Shown piece by piece: positions 9,402-18,144 of a stretch of DNA of 64,000 bases. How positions within the stretch are numbered: the stretch's first letter is position 1; each line of letters begins with the position of its first letter. Source of the DNA: Corynebacterium canis (lineage in GTDB: Bacteria > Actinomycetota > Actinomycetes > Mycobacteriales > Mycobacteriaceae); the NCBI RefSeq assembly GCF_030408595.1, contig NZ_CP047080.1, forward strand, positions 869,501 through 933,500, read 5' to 3'. The translations under genes were made by a program, and so were the position numbers. The notes beneath the pieces were generated by a model. It saw nothing but the letters and a program-made list of their open reading frames with translations. It was not told the origin of the DNA and ran no database searches.

Positions 9402-10958
9402 ATGAATAGAAAGAATAGCCCACAGCAACGCGACCGCAGAAGCCCTAAAACACGGGGCAGTGGCCGCAATTCTAGGTTGCGGACAACCCATCGTGTGCCA
9501 CGTACCGATACCACGCAAGCGCAGCCGCCAAAACAGGCCGAACCGCAACTCAAAGATCGCCTAAAAGCGACTTTGGTCACAATTGTGGTTCCGGTAGCCA
9601 TAACGATACTGATTTTGGTCGGTGCGGCGCTCGCCGGACTGATGTTTACCGAGACTTCCTTGGTGGCATTGCCGGCCACCGTGGCGCAATCCTGGCTCGC
9701 CCTTAACCTAGTGCCGGTATCAGGCGAACGTGCGAGCGTAGGCATCCTCCCGCTTGCCCCCGCACTACTGTTCGGTTGGGTGATGGCGCGGCGGGTTTAC
9801 CGTTCCGTAAAAGACCGCGTGAGCATGTTTGAGCTGCAACTCCTTGCATTGTGCACGGTGGGAATTCCGATTTTGCTGACCCTAACCGCTGTGGCCATGC
9901 TTTACGACGCCTCCTCCGTCCTCCCCGTCAAACCCCCTTCGCTCGGAGAAGCGATTGTGCGCACCCTAGTGATGCACCTTTGCGTGTTAGGTTGCGGCAT
10001 GGGGCCCAGGTTGTGGCGCGCCCTTGCCCGCCGCATCGCCATCCCCGGCACGATTGTCGACGCCGCGCTCTTCGCCCTCAGCTACCTCAAATGGCTCGCA
10101 CTCGCCGGCGCCGCCACCGTGGTGATTTCCCTCGCCTTCCATTGGCAGACGTTGAGCGAGCTTATGCGGCACTTTTCGACGCCCGGTGCGGCGGCGGGCG
10201 TCGTCACGCTCAGCCTGCTGTACCTCCCGAACGCCGCCATGTTCGCGGCGGCCGTGCTCCTCGGCTCCGAATTCCATATCAGCGACGGCGCAGTCTCCCT
10301 GTTTAGCGCCCACCTGGTGCCGCTCCCGCCCATGCCGCTCTTTGCCGCCGTGCCCGCCAGCGTGGTGCCTTGGGCGTGGGTGCTGCTGGTGATCCCGCTG
10401 GTCATCGCCGCCGTGCTCGCGTACCGACGCATGGGCAACACCGACCAACCCATCGCCGAATTCGTCGCCGCCGGTGGCTTTATCATGCTGTTTACCGCCA
10501 TCGCCGTGTACCTGGGCAGCGGTACCCTCGGCGCTTTCGGGCACGTCGGCTCCTTGGTGTGGCTGACCTCCTGCCTGGCCGCGCTTTTCCTTACCGGCAC
10601 CTCCGTATTGGCCGTGGTGGTGCATCGCGTCCTCGGGCCGAAATTCGAGGAAGATGCCGCGGATGCTGCGGAATCGGAGGACAATATAGAGGAAAAAACC
10701 ACGCGGGAAGCCCGCCGCGCGAAGAAGGCTGCGGACGCCGAACCGGAGGCTGCGGCGGCGGGCGCGGACTCGAACGCAGGGGCGGACGTGGCAGATGCGG
10801 CAGACCCCGACACGGAACCGGATGTGGAACCGGATGCGGGCTCCGCTGAGGACACCGCTGCCGACACCGCTGCCAATTCTGCCGAAAAACCGGACGCGGA
10901 TGCCGAGGCGGGCGGAGACGAGCCGGCCGATTCCAAGGACACAACCCAAGGCGGCTAG
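9402..10958 (+). CDS. perM: PerM-like integral membrane protein (DUF6350)
   Basis: A 518-residue membrane protein. After a basic N-terminal tail of about 55 residues there are roughly ten hydrophobic segments (from LVTIVVPVAITILILVG to LTGTSVLAVVVHRVLG), then a cytoplasmic tail of about 100 residues extremely rich in A, D and E. The location immediately before purN-purH equals that of mycobacterial perM (Rv0955), which is linked to cell division and survival under ion or acid stress; function here is inferred from that synteny and the topology. The acidic tail is low complexity and probably disordered. purN starts about 10 bases after its stop. Confidence 0.8.
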   Translation: MNRKNSPQQRDRRSPKTRGSGRNSRLRTTHRVPRTDTTQAQPPKQAEPQLKDRLKATLVTIVVPVAITILILVGAALAGLMFTETSLVALPATVAQSWLALNLVPVSGERASVGILPLAPALLFGWVMARRVYRSVKDRVSMFELQLLALCTVGIPILLTLTAVAMLYDASSVLPVKPPSLGEAIVRTLVMHLCVLGCGMGPRLWRALARRIAIPGTIVDAALFALSYLKWLALAGAATVVISLAFHWQTLSELMRHFSTPGAAAGVVTLSLLYLPNAAMFAAAVLLGSEFHISDGAVSLFSAHLVPLPPMPLFAAVPASVVPWAWVLLVIPLVIAAVLAYRRMGNTDQPIAEFVAAGGFIMLFTAIAVYLGSGTLGAFGHVGSLVWLTSCLAALFLTGTSVLAVVVHRVLGPKFEEDAADAAESEDNIEEKTTREARRAKKAADAEPEAAAAGADSNAGADVADAADPDTEPDVEPDAGSAEDTAADTAANSAEKPDADAEAGGDEPADSKDTTQGG

Positions 10959-10968
10959 ACTTTCTGGG

Positions 10969-11571
10969 GTGAGCAACCAATGCGCACCAATGAATGTGGT
11001 GATCCTCGTTTCCGGTACTGGCACTTTGCTGCAATCCATAGTCGCGGCGCAGGGAGAGTCGTACCGGGTGGTCGGCACGGTTGCGGACAAGGATTGCCCG
11101 GCGGTGGAGCGGGCCCGGCAGGCGGGGATCCCCACTACGGTGGTCGCCTTCGCGGAGCAACCTGACCGCGCCGCCTGGAACCTCGAATTGGCCGCGGCCG
11201 TGGCCGGCTACAACCCAGACCTGGTGCTATCCGCCGGTTTTATGCGGATCCTCGGCCCGGGCTTCTTGGAGCGGTTTCCGAACAAAGTGATCAATACGCA
11301 CCCGGCGTTATTGCCCTCCTTCCCCGGTGCCCACGCGGTGCGCGACGCCCTGGCCTACGGGGTGAAGATCACCGGCTCGACCGTGCACCTTGTGGACGAA
11401 GGCGTGGACACCGGCCCGATCATTGCGCAGGCTGCGGTGGATGTCCTCCCGGAGGATTCGGAGGCGACCCTGCACGAGCGCATCAAAGTGGCCGAACGCC
11501 AACTCATTGTGGACGTGTTGCGCGCGCCCGGCGTGTATGGTGTCGGCGGCGTCGATAAGCGTGGTGCGTAG
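10969..11571 (+). CDS. purN: Phosphoribosylglycinamide formyltransferase
   Basis: Third step of de novo purine synthesis: transfers formyl from 10-formyl-THF to GAR. The N-terminal phosphate loop is VILVSGTGTLLQS, followed by the catalytic region FMRILGPGFLERFPNKVINTHPALLPSFPGAHAVRDAL with the conserved NTHPALLP histidine and GVDTGPII with the catalytic aspartate. A GTG start at 10969 gives 200 residues and is preceded by AAGGCGG; ATG at 10990 is an alternative. The gene follows perM almost directly and precedes purH by about 150 bases. Confidence 0.95.
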   Translation: MSNQCAPMNVVILVSGTGTLLQSIVAAQGESYRVVGTVADKDCPAVERARQAGIPTTVVAFAEQPDRAAWNLELAAAVAGYNPDLVLSAGFMRILGPGFLERFPNKVINTHPALLPSFPGAHAVRDALAYGVKITGSTVHLVDEGVDTGPIIAQAAVDVLPEDSEATLHERIKVAERQLIVDVLRAPGVYGVGGVDKRGA

Positions 11572-11723
11572 GGTGCGCGGCGCTGGAGTTTGCCCGTGTG
11601 CAGCAATATTGGTGCTTCCATAGAACGTTGGATGCATTAAAAGGGGATTGCTATGTAAGTAGTTGCAGGCATTAAGATCGTCGATGGTGAGAACTAACAA
11701 ATAATGAAAGGGTTGCACTGTTT

Positions 11724-13301
11724 ATGAGCACCGACCGCAAGGCAATTCACCGCGCCCTTATTAGCGTTTATGACAAAACGGGGCTTGCAGACCTTGCCCG
11801 CGTCTTGCACGCTGCGGGTGTGGAAATCGTCTCCACTGGGTCCACGGCCGCCACGATCGCGGAGCTCGGCATTGAAGTCACCCCGGTGGAAGAGCTCACC
11901 GGTTTCCCGGAATGCCTGGAAGGTCGCGTGAAAACGCTGCATCCGCGCGTTCATGCGGGCATCCTCGCCGACACGCGCAAGCCAGAGCACCTCGATCAGC
12001 TCGGCGAGCTTAACGTCGAACCTTTCGAACTGGTCGTGGTAAATCTTTATCCGTTTACGCAGACGGTGGCCTCGGGCGCGGACTTCGACGCGTGCGTCGA
12101 GCAGATCGATATCGGCGGGCCGTCCATGGTGCGCGCCGCCGCGAAGAACCACCCTTCCGTCGCCGTCGTCGTGGACCCAGAAAAATACGGTGATATCGAG
12201 CTCGCCCTCGAGGCCGGCGGATTCACCCGCGCAGAACGTACCGCATTGGCTGTCGACGCCTTCCGCCACACCGCTTCCTACGATGTCGCCGTGGCTACGT
12301 GGATGGGCGAAAGCCTGGAAACCGGGGATCACGCCGAATTTCCGGATTGGATCGGCGGTACGTATAGCCGCGCGAACACCCTGCGCTACGGGGAAAACCC
12401 GCACCAGCGGGCCGCGCTATACACCGAGCACGGCAAGCAGGGATTGGCGCAGGCCAAGCAGTACCACGGCAAGGAAATGAGCTACAACAATTACACGGAT
12501 TCGGACGCCGCTTGGCGGGCGGCATGGGATCACGAGCGTCCGTGCGTGGCCATTATCAAGCACGCCAACCCGTGTGGCATTGCCGTGTCCGATGATTCCA
12601 TCGCCGCCGCCCATCGAGCCGCACACGCGTGCGATCCGGTGTCTGCGTACGGGGGCGTGATCGCCGCGAACCGCGAGGTAAGCGTCGCTATGGCGGAGCA
12701 GGTCTCGGAGATCTTTACCGAGGTGATCATCGCACCTTCGTACGAAGAGGGTGCGGTGGAACTGTTGTCCCAAAAGAAGAACATCCGTGTGCTTGAGGTT
12801 GCGGCGCCGAACCGCGAGTGGGCCGAGGGGCGCGAAATCTCCGGCGGCCTGTTGTTGCAGCAACGCGACTTTATCGACGCCGAGGGTGACAACCCAGAGA
12901 ACTGGACCCTTGCCGCTGGCGAGCCCGCCTCCCCCGAAACCCTTGCCGAACTTGAGTTCGCTTGGCGAGCCGTACGTGCGGTGAAGTCCAATGCGATCGT
13001 CCTTGCGAAAGATGGCGCCATTGTGGGCGTAGGCATGGGCCAAGTCAATCGTGTCGACGCCGCGAAACTCGCCGTCACCCGCGCAAACACCCTCGCCGGC
13101 GACGAACAACGCGCCACCGGAGCGGTCGCAGCATCCGATGCTTTCTTCCCCTTCGCCGACGGCTTTGAAGTCCTCGCCGAAGCAGGGGTTCGTGCCGTGG
13201 TGCAACCCGGCGGTTCCATCCGTGACGCCGAAGTAATCGCCGCCGCGAACGCCGCCGGTGTGACCATGTATCTCACCGGCGCCCGCCACTTCGCCCACTG
13301 A
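11724..13301 (+). CDS. purH: Bifunctional AICAR transformylase / IMP cyclohydrolase
   Basis: Catalyses the last two steps of IMP synthesis. The N-terminal MGS-like cyclohydrolase domain (about 1-200) shows [17 protein letters not shown] and [15 protein letters not shown]; the C-terminal transformylase domain shows [15 protein letters not shown] and the terminal [20 protein letters not shown]. The 525-residue length is standard. The start is supported by GAAAGGG about ten bases upstream. The gap after purN suggests either a weak operon or an internal promoter. Confidence 0.97.
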   Translation: MSTDRKAIHRALISVYDKTGLADLARVLHAAGVEIVSTGSTAATIAELGIEVTPVEELTGFPECLEGRVKTLHPRVHAGILADTRKPEHLDQLGELNVEPFELVVVNLYPFTQTVASGADFDACVEQIDIGGPSMVRAAAKNHPSVAVVVDPEKYGDIELALEAGGFTRAERTALAVDAFRHTASYDVAVATWMGESLETGDHAEFPDWIGGTYSRANTLRYGENPHQRAALYTEHGKQGLAQAKQYHGKEMSYNNYTDSDAAWRAAWDHERPCVAIIKHANPCGIAVSDDSIAAAHRAAHACDPVSAYGGVIAANREVSVAMAEQVSEIFTEVIIAPSYEEGAVELLSQKKNIRVLEVAAPNREWAEGREISGGLLLQQRDFIDAEGDNPENWTLAAGEPASPETLAELEFAWRAVRAVKSNAIVLAKDGAIVGVGMGQVNRVDAAKLAVTRANTLAGDEQRATGAVAASDAFFPFADGFEVLAEAGVRAVVQPGGSIRDAEVIAAANAAGVTMYLTGARHFAH

Positions 13302-14408
13302 CCTCGGCGCTAGCGCGCAGGCGGCGCGTAATCGGGGGGACCTTTAAGGGTCTATTCACGGGGCTTGTTTTGACTAAACGGGAACGCTGCCCGCACTGCC
13401 TGCCGTTGCAGATGTGCCTGAGGCAGATGTAACACGGCCGTTTTGCGTTCCTGCGGAAACACCATCGCGCGACGACCGGCGTGTCGAATCTGCCTGACCG
13501 GGAGAATCGTCGGCCCTGAGCGCGGAAAATTCCGGCCCCCAACTCGCCACATCACCTGGTGTGGTGGTGCGGATCTGCCTGCGTTTCCTGCCGTGTCAGA
13601 TCTGCTTGAGGCAGATTCGTCACGGCCGCATTTCCGCAGGAAAACTCGGCCCAAAAACCAGGCAGATCCGGCGCGGCCAGGCAGATGTGACATAGCTGGA
13701 CAGCTGTCAGGCAGATTCTGCGTGGCTGGCGAGTGCGGACTTTGGTGGTTCACAATCGATGTCGTTCCAGCGTGGGTGCAGCGGCCGTGACCAATCGCCG
13801 ACAAAAATGAGCTGCCCCCAGCGGCATGGCGGGGTGGTGGAGAATCTGCCTGCCTTTCCACCCCGCGTCAGATCTGCCTGAGGCATATTCGTCGCGGCCG
13901 CGTTTCCCCAGGAAAACTGGGCCGAAAAATCAGGCAAATCTGGCGGAGCCAGGCAGATGTGACCTGGGTGGACCGCGGCCAGGCAGATTGTACGAGGCTG
14001 TTGGGTGTGGGCTTCGGTGGTTCACAATCGATGTCGTTCCAGCGTGTTCGAGTCGTCCGTGACCTCTCGCGTGCAGCAGTGCGTTGCACCCAGCGGCCTT
14101 TTGTTGGTGTGTTGTGCAGGATCTGCCTGGTTTTCCTGCCGTGGTAGATGTGCCTGAGGCAGATGTAACGCGGCCGCATTTCCGCAGGAAAACTCGGCCC
14201 AACAATCAGGCAAATCTGGCGGAGTCAGGCAGATGTGACGGGGCCGGACCGCGGCCAGGCAGATTGTTCGTGGCTGGGGAAAGGGGGCGCTTCAACGTGG
14301 GGGTTACAGGGGTGTGGTGGGCGCGCAGCAACGAGGCGGGTCGGTAAACAAGCCGCAGTACTGGGGTGGTGCAGCGAGGATTCGGCCGTGAGAATTCGGC
14401 GTGAGGAT
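13302..14408. repeat. Non-coding block of CAGGCAGAT repeats (locus 1)
   Basis: About 1.1 kb without a credible gene. From about 13400 it is built of imperfect units of roughly 270 bases carrying CACGGCCGCATTTCCGCAGG, several CAGGCAGAT / ATCTGCCTG motifs in both orientations, and AATCGATGTCGTTCCAGCG (at about 13754 and 14028). The section 13415-13505 is an inverted relative of the tandem unit found at 29.6-30.6 kb. Short frames across it have no RBS or domain. Confidence 0.75.
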
Positions 14409-15401
14409 TCAGCCGTTCGGATTCGCGTCGGGTTTTGGCGTGTGTGTGGTGTTGGTTTCGGCGCGGTGGATGGCGCGGCGCAGGGTGGTGATCAGTTCGC
14501 GGGGTTTGTTGAGTAGTCCGTGGGTGATACGTAGTGGTTCCCAGCCGAGTTCGCGTAGCCGGATTAACACTTTGGCATCGTAGTCACGTTGGCAACGTTG
14601 GAGGTGGTGGGCACCGTCGTAGAATAAACCAACGCGGATATCGGGCCAGCCGGAATCAAGCACGGTGAGCAGGGGTGAGCCGTCGTCGACTAGCGCACCG
14701 GAATCATAGATCGGGATTTGCACCTCCAGGTGCGCGCGCAGCTGCTCGGCAATCAACCGCAACACGGTTTCCGGGGGCGACTGGGCACCCGTGCGGGACA
14801 GGTTCAACAGTTTTTTCAGCTGGCGGGCGCTGAAGATATTGCGGGCGATGTCGCGCACCAGCTGGAAGTTTAGTGTGGTGCATGCGCGCAGTGCGTCGAT
14901 GAGTTGGATGGCGCGGACTTCCCAGTTAGCAAGGTTGGGTACTTGGTAGACCCACCAGGAGTGGCGGTCGCGCTGCAGATCAATCAGGCAATCCACCAGG
15001 GCGTATTCGGGGGCGACGACCTGCATGCCGGGTAGTTCTTGATCCGGTGTCCATACCCTGGTGCCTGGCCGTAGCCTGCGGCGGGTGGCGTCGAACACGC
15101 TGTGGCTGCGTTGGAAATTACTGGCCACATGTACGGTGATGTGGGCGTCATCCACCCAGTACTTCAGCCCGGCGTAGGCTGCGGCGGCCCAGCCGCCGAT
15201 AATGACATTCGGGGTTTGGGTGAAATGCGCCCGGGCCCGCAGCATGATCGGGGCGGCAAACCCCAGACGTTGCGGGTGATACCGCGAACCCCACTCCACC
15301 TCCCGGGAAGCACGACAGTACCCACGCGGCATGGCAAGCCTGCGAGTGATGTTGATGAAAGAGGTATCAAGCAATTTGGTGCGACGCTGAAACAAACCCA
15401 T
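14409..15401 (-). CDS. DUF559-like protein with PD-(D/E)XK nuclease-type C-terminus
   Basis: A hypothetical soluble protein of about 330 residues. The first part (MGLFQRRTKLLDTS...) resembles actinobacterial proteins with an AbiEi-like winged-helix front. The last 110 residues have a pattern like the vsr/DUF559 endonuclease fold: SPPETVLRLIAEQL with a conserved glutamate, then GWPDIRVGLFYDGAHH with aspartates on successive strands, then RELGWEPLRI. The start at 15401 is chosen by protein pattern; the frame is open to 15545 and an inverted repeat with DnaA-box-like arms lies in that upstream part. No toxin-antitoxin partner is adjacent. Function unknown. Confidence 0.65.
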   Translation of the reverse strand: MGLFQRRTKLLDTSFINITRRLAMPRGYCRASREVEWGSRYHPQRLGFAAPIMLRARAHFTQTPNVIIGGWAAAAYAGLKYWVDDAHITVHVASNFQRSHSVFDATRRRLRPGTRVWTPDQELPGMQVVAPEYALVDCLIDLQRDRHSWWVYQVPNLANWEVRAIQLIDALRACTTLNFQLVRDIARNIFSARQLKKLLNLSRTGAQSPPETVLRLIAEQLRAHLEVQIPIYDSGALVDDGSPLLTVLDSGWPDIRVGLFYDGAHHLQRCQRDYDAKVLIRLRELGWEPLRITHGLLNKPRELITTLRRAIHRAETNTTHTPKPDANPNG

Positions 15402-15781
15402 AGCACCAGTGATAACCCCAAAACGGCACAAAACCCAGGGTTTTCCAGACACGCCCCGCCAACCTGTGGATAACTTGAAACTATCCACAGGTACGTAGGG
15501 TTTCAGTGGTAACAAGGTGGCACCCAGCACGGCGAACGGGTACAATGCCGTCCACCACTGCAGGGGAAATGGTACGGCGCTACTCAGTGAATGATGTCGC
15601 TTATATATAGGTGTAAATCGAGGTGGCAGTTAAGGCAGCGCGATGGGGGGAGGGATTTGTGAAATATCGCACGCTGCATATGAAGTGCTGGCTAAGATTT
15701 GGGGTGGACCAGCGCTGATGCGAACCATCCTTATTCCCCTAGCTTTTGGCTCGTGAACCGACGAGCAGGAAAGGCCCCTCG
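15402..15781. other. Divergent promoter region
   Basis: About 380 bases between the DUF559-like gene and aldA. It contains the inverted repeat at 15463-15491 and an AT-rich stretch at 15600-15612. The reading frame of the minus-strand gene stays open to 15545 but its codons there look less protein-like. No other gene is seen. Confidence 0.5.
15463..15491. promoter_or_regulatory. Perfect inverted repeat with DnaA-box-like arms
   Basis: CCTGTGGATA (15463-15472) and TATCCACAGG (15482-15491) form a perfect 10-bp inverted repeat with a 9-base spacer. The left arm plus one base reads TTATCCACA on the minus strand, identical to the DnaA box consensus; the right arm, CTATCCACA, differs at one position. 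It sits about 60 bases before the DUF559-like start. It could be a DnaA target, another operator, or a hairpin in the leader. Confidence 0.6.
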
Positions 15782-17221
15782 ATGATTACGTATGAGAACT
15801 TTATTCACGGCAAGTTTGTCGCCAGCCCGGACACCATGGAGGTGACCAACCCTTCCACCGGGGAGGTGTTGGCGCTCGTCCCGAAGTCGGATGCTGCGGT
15901 GGTGGATGCTGCGGTGGCTGCGGCTCGCAAGGCGCAACCGGCCTGGGCCGCCCTGACCAATACGGAACGCGCGGGATACCTCACCGCGTTGGCCACCAAG
16001 CTGCGTGATCATGTGGAGCGTTTCGCCACCTACCTGGTGGAAGAGCAAGGCAAGGTCCGCGCCTTGGCCGAGGTGGAAGTGCGGTTTACGGCGGACTACT
16101 TCGACTATATGGCGGGCTGGGCGCGCCGCATCGAAGGGGAAGTGATCCCTTCCGATCGTCCGGGCGAAACCATTCTGCTTACCTACCAGCCGCTCGGCGT
16201 GGTGGCGGGTATCCTGCCGTGGAACTTCCCGTTCTTCCTGATCGCCCGCAAGATGGCCCCGGCGCTGCTCACCGGCAATACCATTGTGGTTAAGCCAAGT
16301 GTGGAAACTCCCATCAATGCGTTCGAATTCTGCAAGCTCGTCGAAGAAGTTGGGCTGCCTGCGGGTGTGTTCAATATGGTCGGCGGGTCCGGAAGCGTGG
16401 TCGGTGAGGCCCTGACCACGCATCCCGATGTGGACCTCGTGTCCATGACAGGTTCCGTGGGCGTCGGCCGCCGCATCATGGAATCGGCGGGCAAGAACCT
16501 CACCCGGGTGAACCTTGAGCTCGGCGGCAAGGCTCCGGCGATCGTGCTCGCCGATGCGGACCTAGACCTCGCGGCCACCGCCATTTGGAACTCACGTGTG
16601 ATCAACACCGGCCAGGTTTGCAACTGCGCCGAGGTGGTCCTCGTCGAAGAATCCGTCCACGATGAATTGCTGGAAAAGCTGGTGGGCAAGATGGCCGGCA
16701 CCAAGTACGGCGACCCCTCCCGGGTCCTAGACCTGGACATGGGACCGCTGATCACCGCCGGTGCCCTGGATAAACTCGATGAGATGATCGAGCAAGCCGT
16801 GGCGGCCGGGTGCAAGGTGGAAACGGGCGGAAGTCGCGCCGTCGATAAGGGGGAGGGTAATTTTTATCAGCCCACCGTGCTGTCGGGCGCCACGGCGGAC
16901 ATGGAAATCGCGCGTGAGGAAATCTTCGGCCCGGTGCTGCCAGTGGTGAAGGTCGCGGACTTGGAGGAGGCGATTGCGATCGCAAATGCGTCCCAATACG
17001 GGTTGACCAGCTCCGTGTTTACCAATGATCTGAACAAGGCGCTCAAGGCGTCGCGCGAACTCCTGTACGGGGAGACCTATATTAACCGCGAGAATTTCGA
17101 GGCGATGCAGGGCTTCCACGCTGGGCGTCGTAATTCCGGCATCGGCGGCGCGGACGGCAAGCACGGCCTGATGGAGTATGTGGAGACGCACGTCACCTAT
17201 ATCCAAACCTACGATAAGTAA
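15782..17221 (+). CDS. aldA: AldA-type aldehyde dehydrogenase (lactaldehyde/glycolaldehyde)
   Basis: A 479-residue NAD-dependent aldehyde dehydrogenase. The catalytic cysteine lies in NTGQVCNCAEVV (about C280) and the general base in LELGGKAP. The tail GETYINRENFEAMQGF ... SGIGGADGKHGL is characteristic of the E. coli AldA group, which oxidises lactaldehyde and glycolaldehyde. The start at 15782 is supported by AGGAAAGG at 15767-15774; the frame is open slightly upstream. citE follows 50 bases later on the same strand, suggesting a small C2/C3-acid or fermentation-product operon, though substrates are inferred. Confidence 0.9.
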   Translation: MITYENFIHGKFVASPDTMEVTNPSTGEVLALVPKSDAAVVDAAVAAARKAQPAWAALTNTERAGYLTALATKLRDHVERFATYLVEEQGKVRALAEVEVRFTADYFDYMAGWARRIEGEVIPSDRPGETILLTYQPLGVVAGILPWNFPFFLIARKMAPALLTGNTIVVKPSVETPINAFEFCKLVEEVGLPAGVFNMVGGSGSVVGEALTTHPDVDLVSMTGSVGVGRRIMESAGKNLTRVNLELGGKAPAIVLADADLDLAATAIWNSRVINTGQVCNCAEVVLVEESVHDELLEKLVGKMAGTKYGDPSRVLDLDMGPLITAGALDKLDEMIEQAVAAGCKVETGGSRAVDKGEGNFYQPTVLSGATADMEIAREEIFGPVLPVVKVADLEEAIAIANASQYGLTSSVFTNDLNKALKASRELLYGETYINRENFEAMQGFHAGRRNSGIGGADGKHGLMEYVETHVTYIQTYDK

Positions 17222-17271
17222 GGGCGCGAAAAGCGCATGATGAGGGGTGCGTCCTAGGCATAATCGGAACT

Positions 17272-18144
17272 ATGAATCAGACGCACCACCTTATCGTTGG
17301 ACCCGCAATTTTGTTCGCACCCGCGAATCGCCCGGAGCTGTTTGCAAAGGCCGCCGCGAAGGCGGACATGGTGATCCTAGACCTTGAAGACGGCGCTGGG
17401 AATTGTTCGCGGGAGCAGGCGCGGGCGAATATCCGCACGTCCAACCTTGACCCGGCTCGAACGATTGTTCGCGTGTGTGGGCCGACGGATCCCGGGTTTG
17501 CGGAAGACGTGGCCATGGTCCGCGAAACCGAATACACGCTGGTCATGGTGCCAAAAGTGTATGATGAAATCCCCGCCGAGCTCGCCGGGTTCCAAGTGAT
17601 TGCCATGGTGGAAACCCCGCAAGCAGTTGTGAACCTTGCGGCGATAGCGAAGCACCCGAGCGTGGTCGGCCTGTTCTGGGGCGCGGAGGATCTCACCGTG
17701 CTGCTAGGTGGCACGCATTCCCGGCTGCAACCCGACGAGGGGGCGCCCAGCGATCGCCTGGGGCCGTACCGCGATCCCATGCGCCTCACCCGCGCACTTA
17801 TGCACATACATTCGAGCGCCGAGGGGAAGTTTTGTATCGACGCCGTGCACTCAGATTTCCGCAACCCTCAAGGTATGCTCGCCGAGGCTATCGACGCCGC
17901 GCGCTCCGGGTTTGCGGGAAGCGCCTGCATCCATCCCAACCAGGTTCCCCTTGTGCGCAAGGCGTATCAACCGGAACCTGGCCTGGTGGAATGGGCGCGC
18001 AAAGTGGTGGCGGCGGCCGCGGATTATCCCGGTGCGTTTCAGCTGGAGGGCGAAATGGTTGACGCCCCGCTGATCAGCCAGGCGCACCGGGTGCTCGCCT
18101 TGGCGGAGGTGCTTGCCGAAGGCGAGGACTCGGCGGCTCGCTAG
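17272..18144 (+). CDS. citE: CitE-like HpcH/HpaI family CoA-ester lyase
   Basis: A 290-residue TIM-barrel lyase of the citrate lyase beta / malyl-CoA lyase family. Visible features are FAPANRPELFAKAAAKADMVILDLEDG (metal and substrate region), RVCGP, MVETPQAVVNL with the conserved glutamate, and FWGAEDL. No citrate lyase alpha or gamma subunit is nearby, so it is probably a stand-alone acyl-CoA lyase rather than a citrate lyase subunit. It follows aldA and overlaps the convergent oxidoreductase gene by four bases. Confidence 0.85.
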   Translation: MNQTHHLIVGPAILFAPANRPELFAKAAAKADMVILDLEDGAGNCSREQARANIRTSNLDPARTIVRVCGPTDPGFAEDVAMVRETEYTLVMVPKVYDEIPAELAGFQVIAMVETPQAVVNLAAIAKHPSVVGLFWGAEDLTVLLGGTHSRLQPDEGAPSDRLGPYRDPMRLTRALMHIHSSAEGKFCIDAVHSDFRNPQGMLAEAIDAARSGFAGSACIHPNQVPLVRKAYQPEPGLVEWARKVVAAAADYPGAFQLEGEMVDAPLISQAHRVLALAEVLAEGEDSAAR

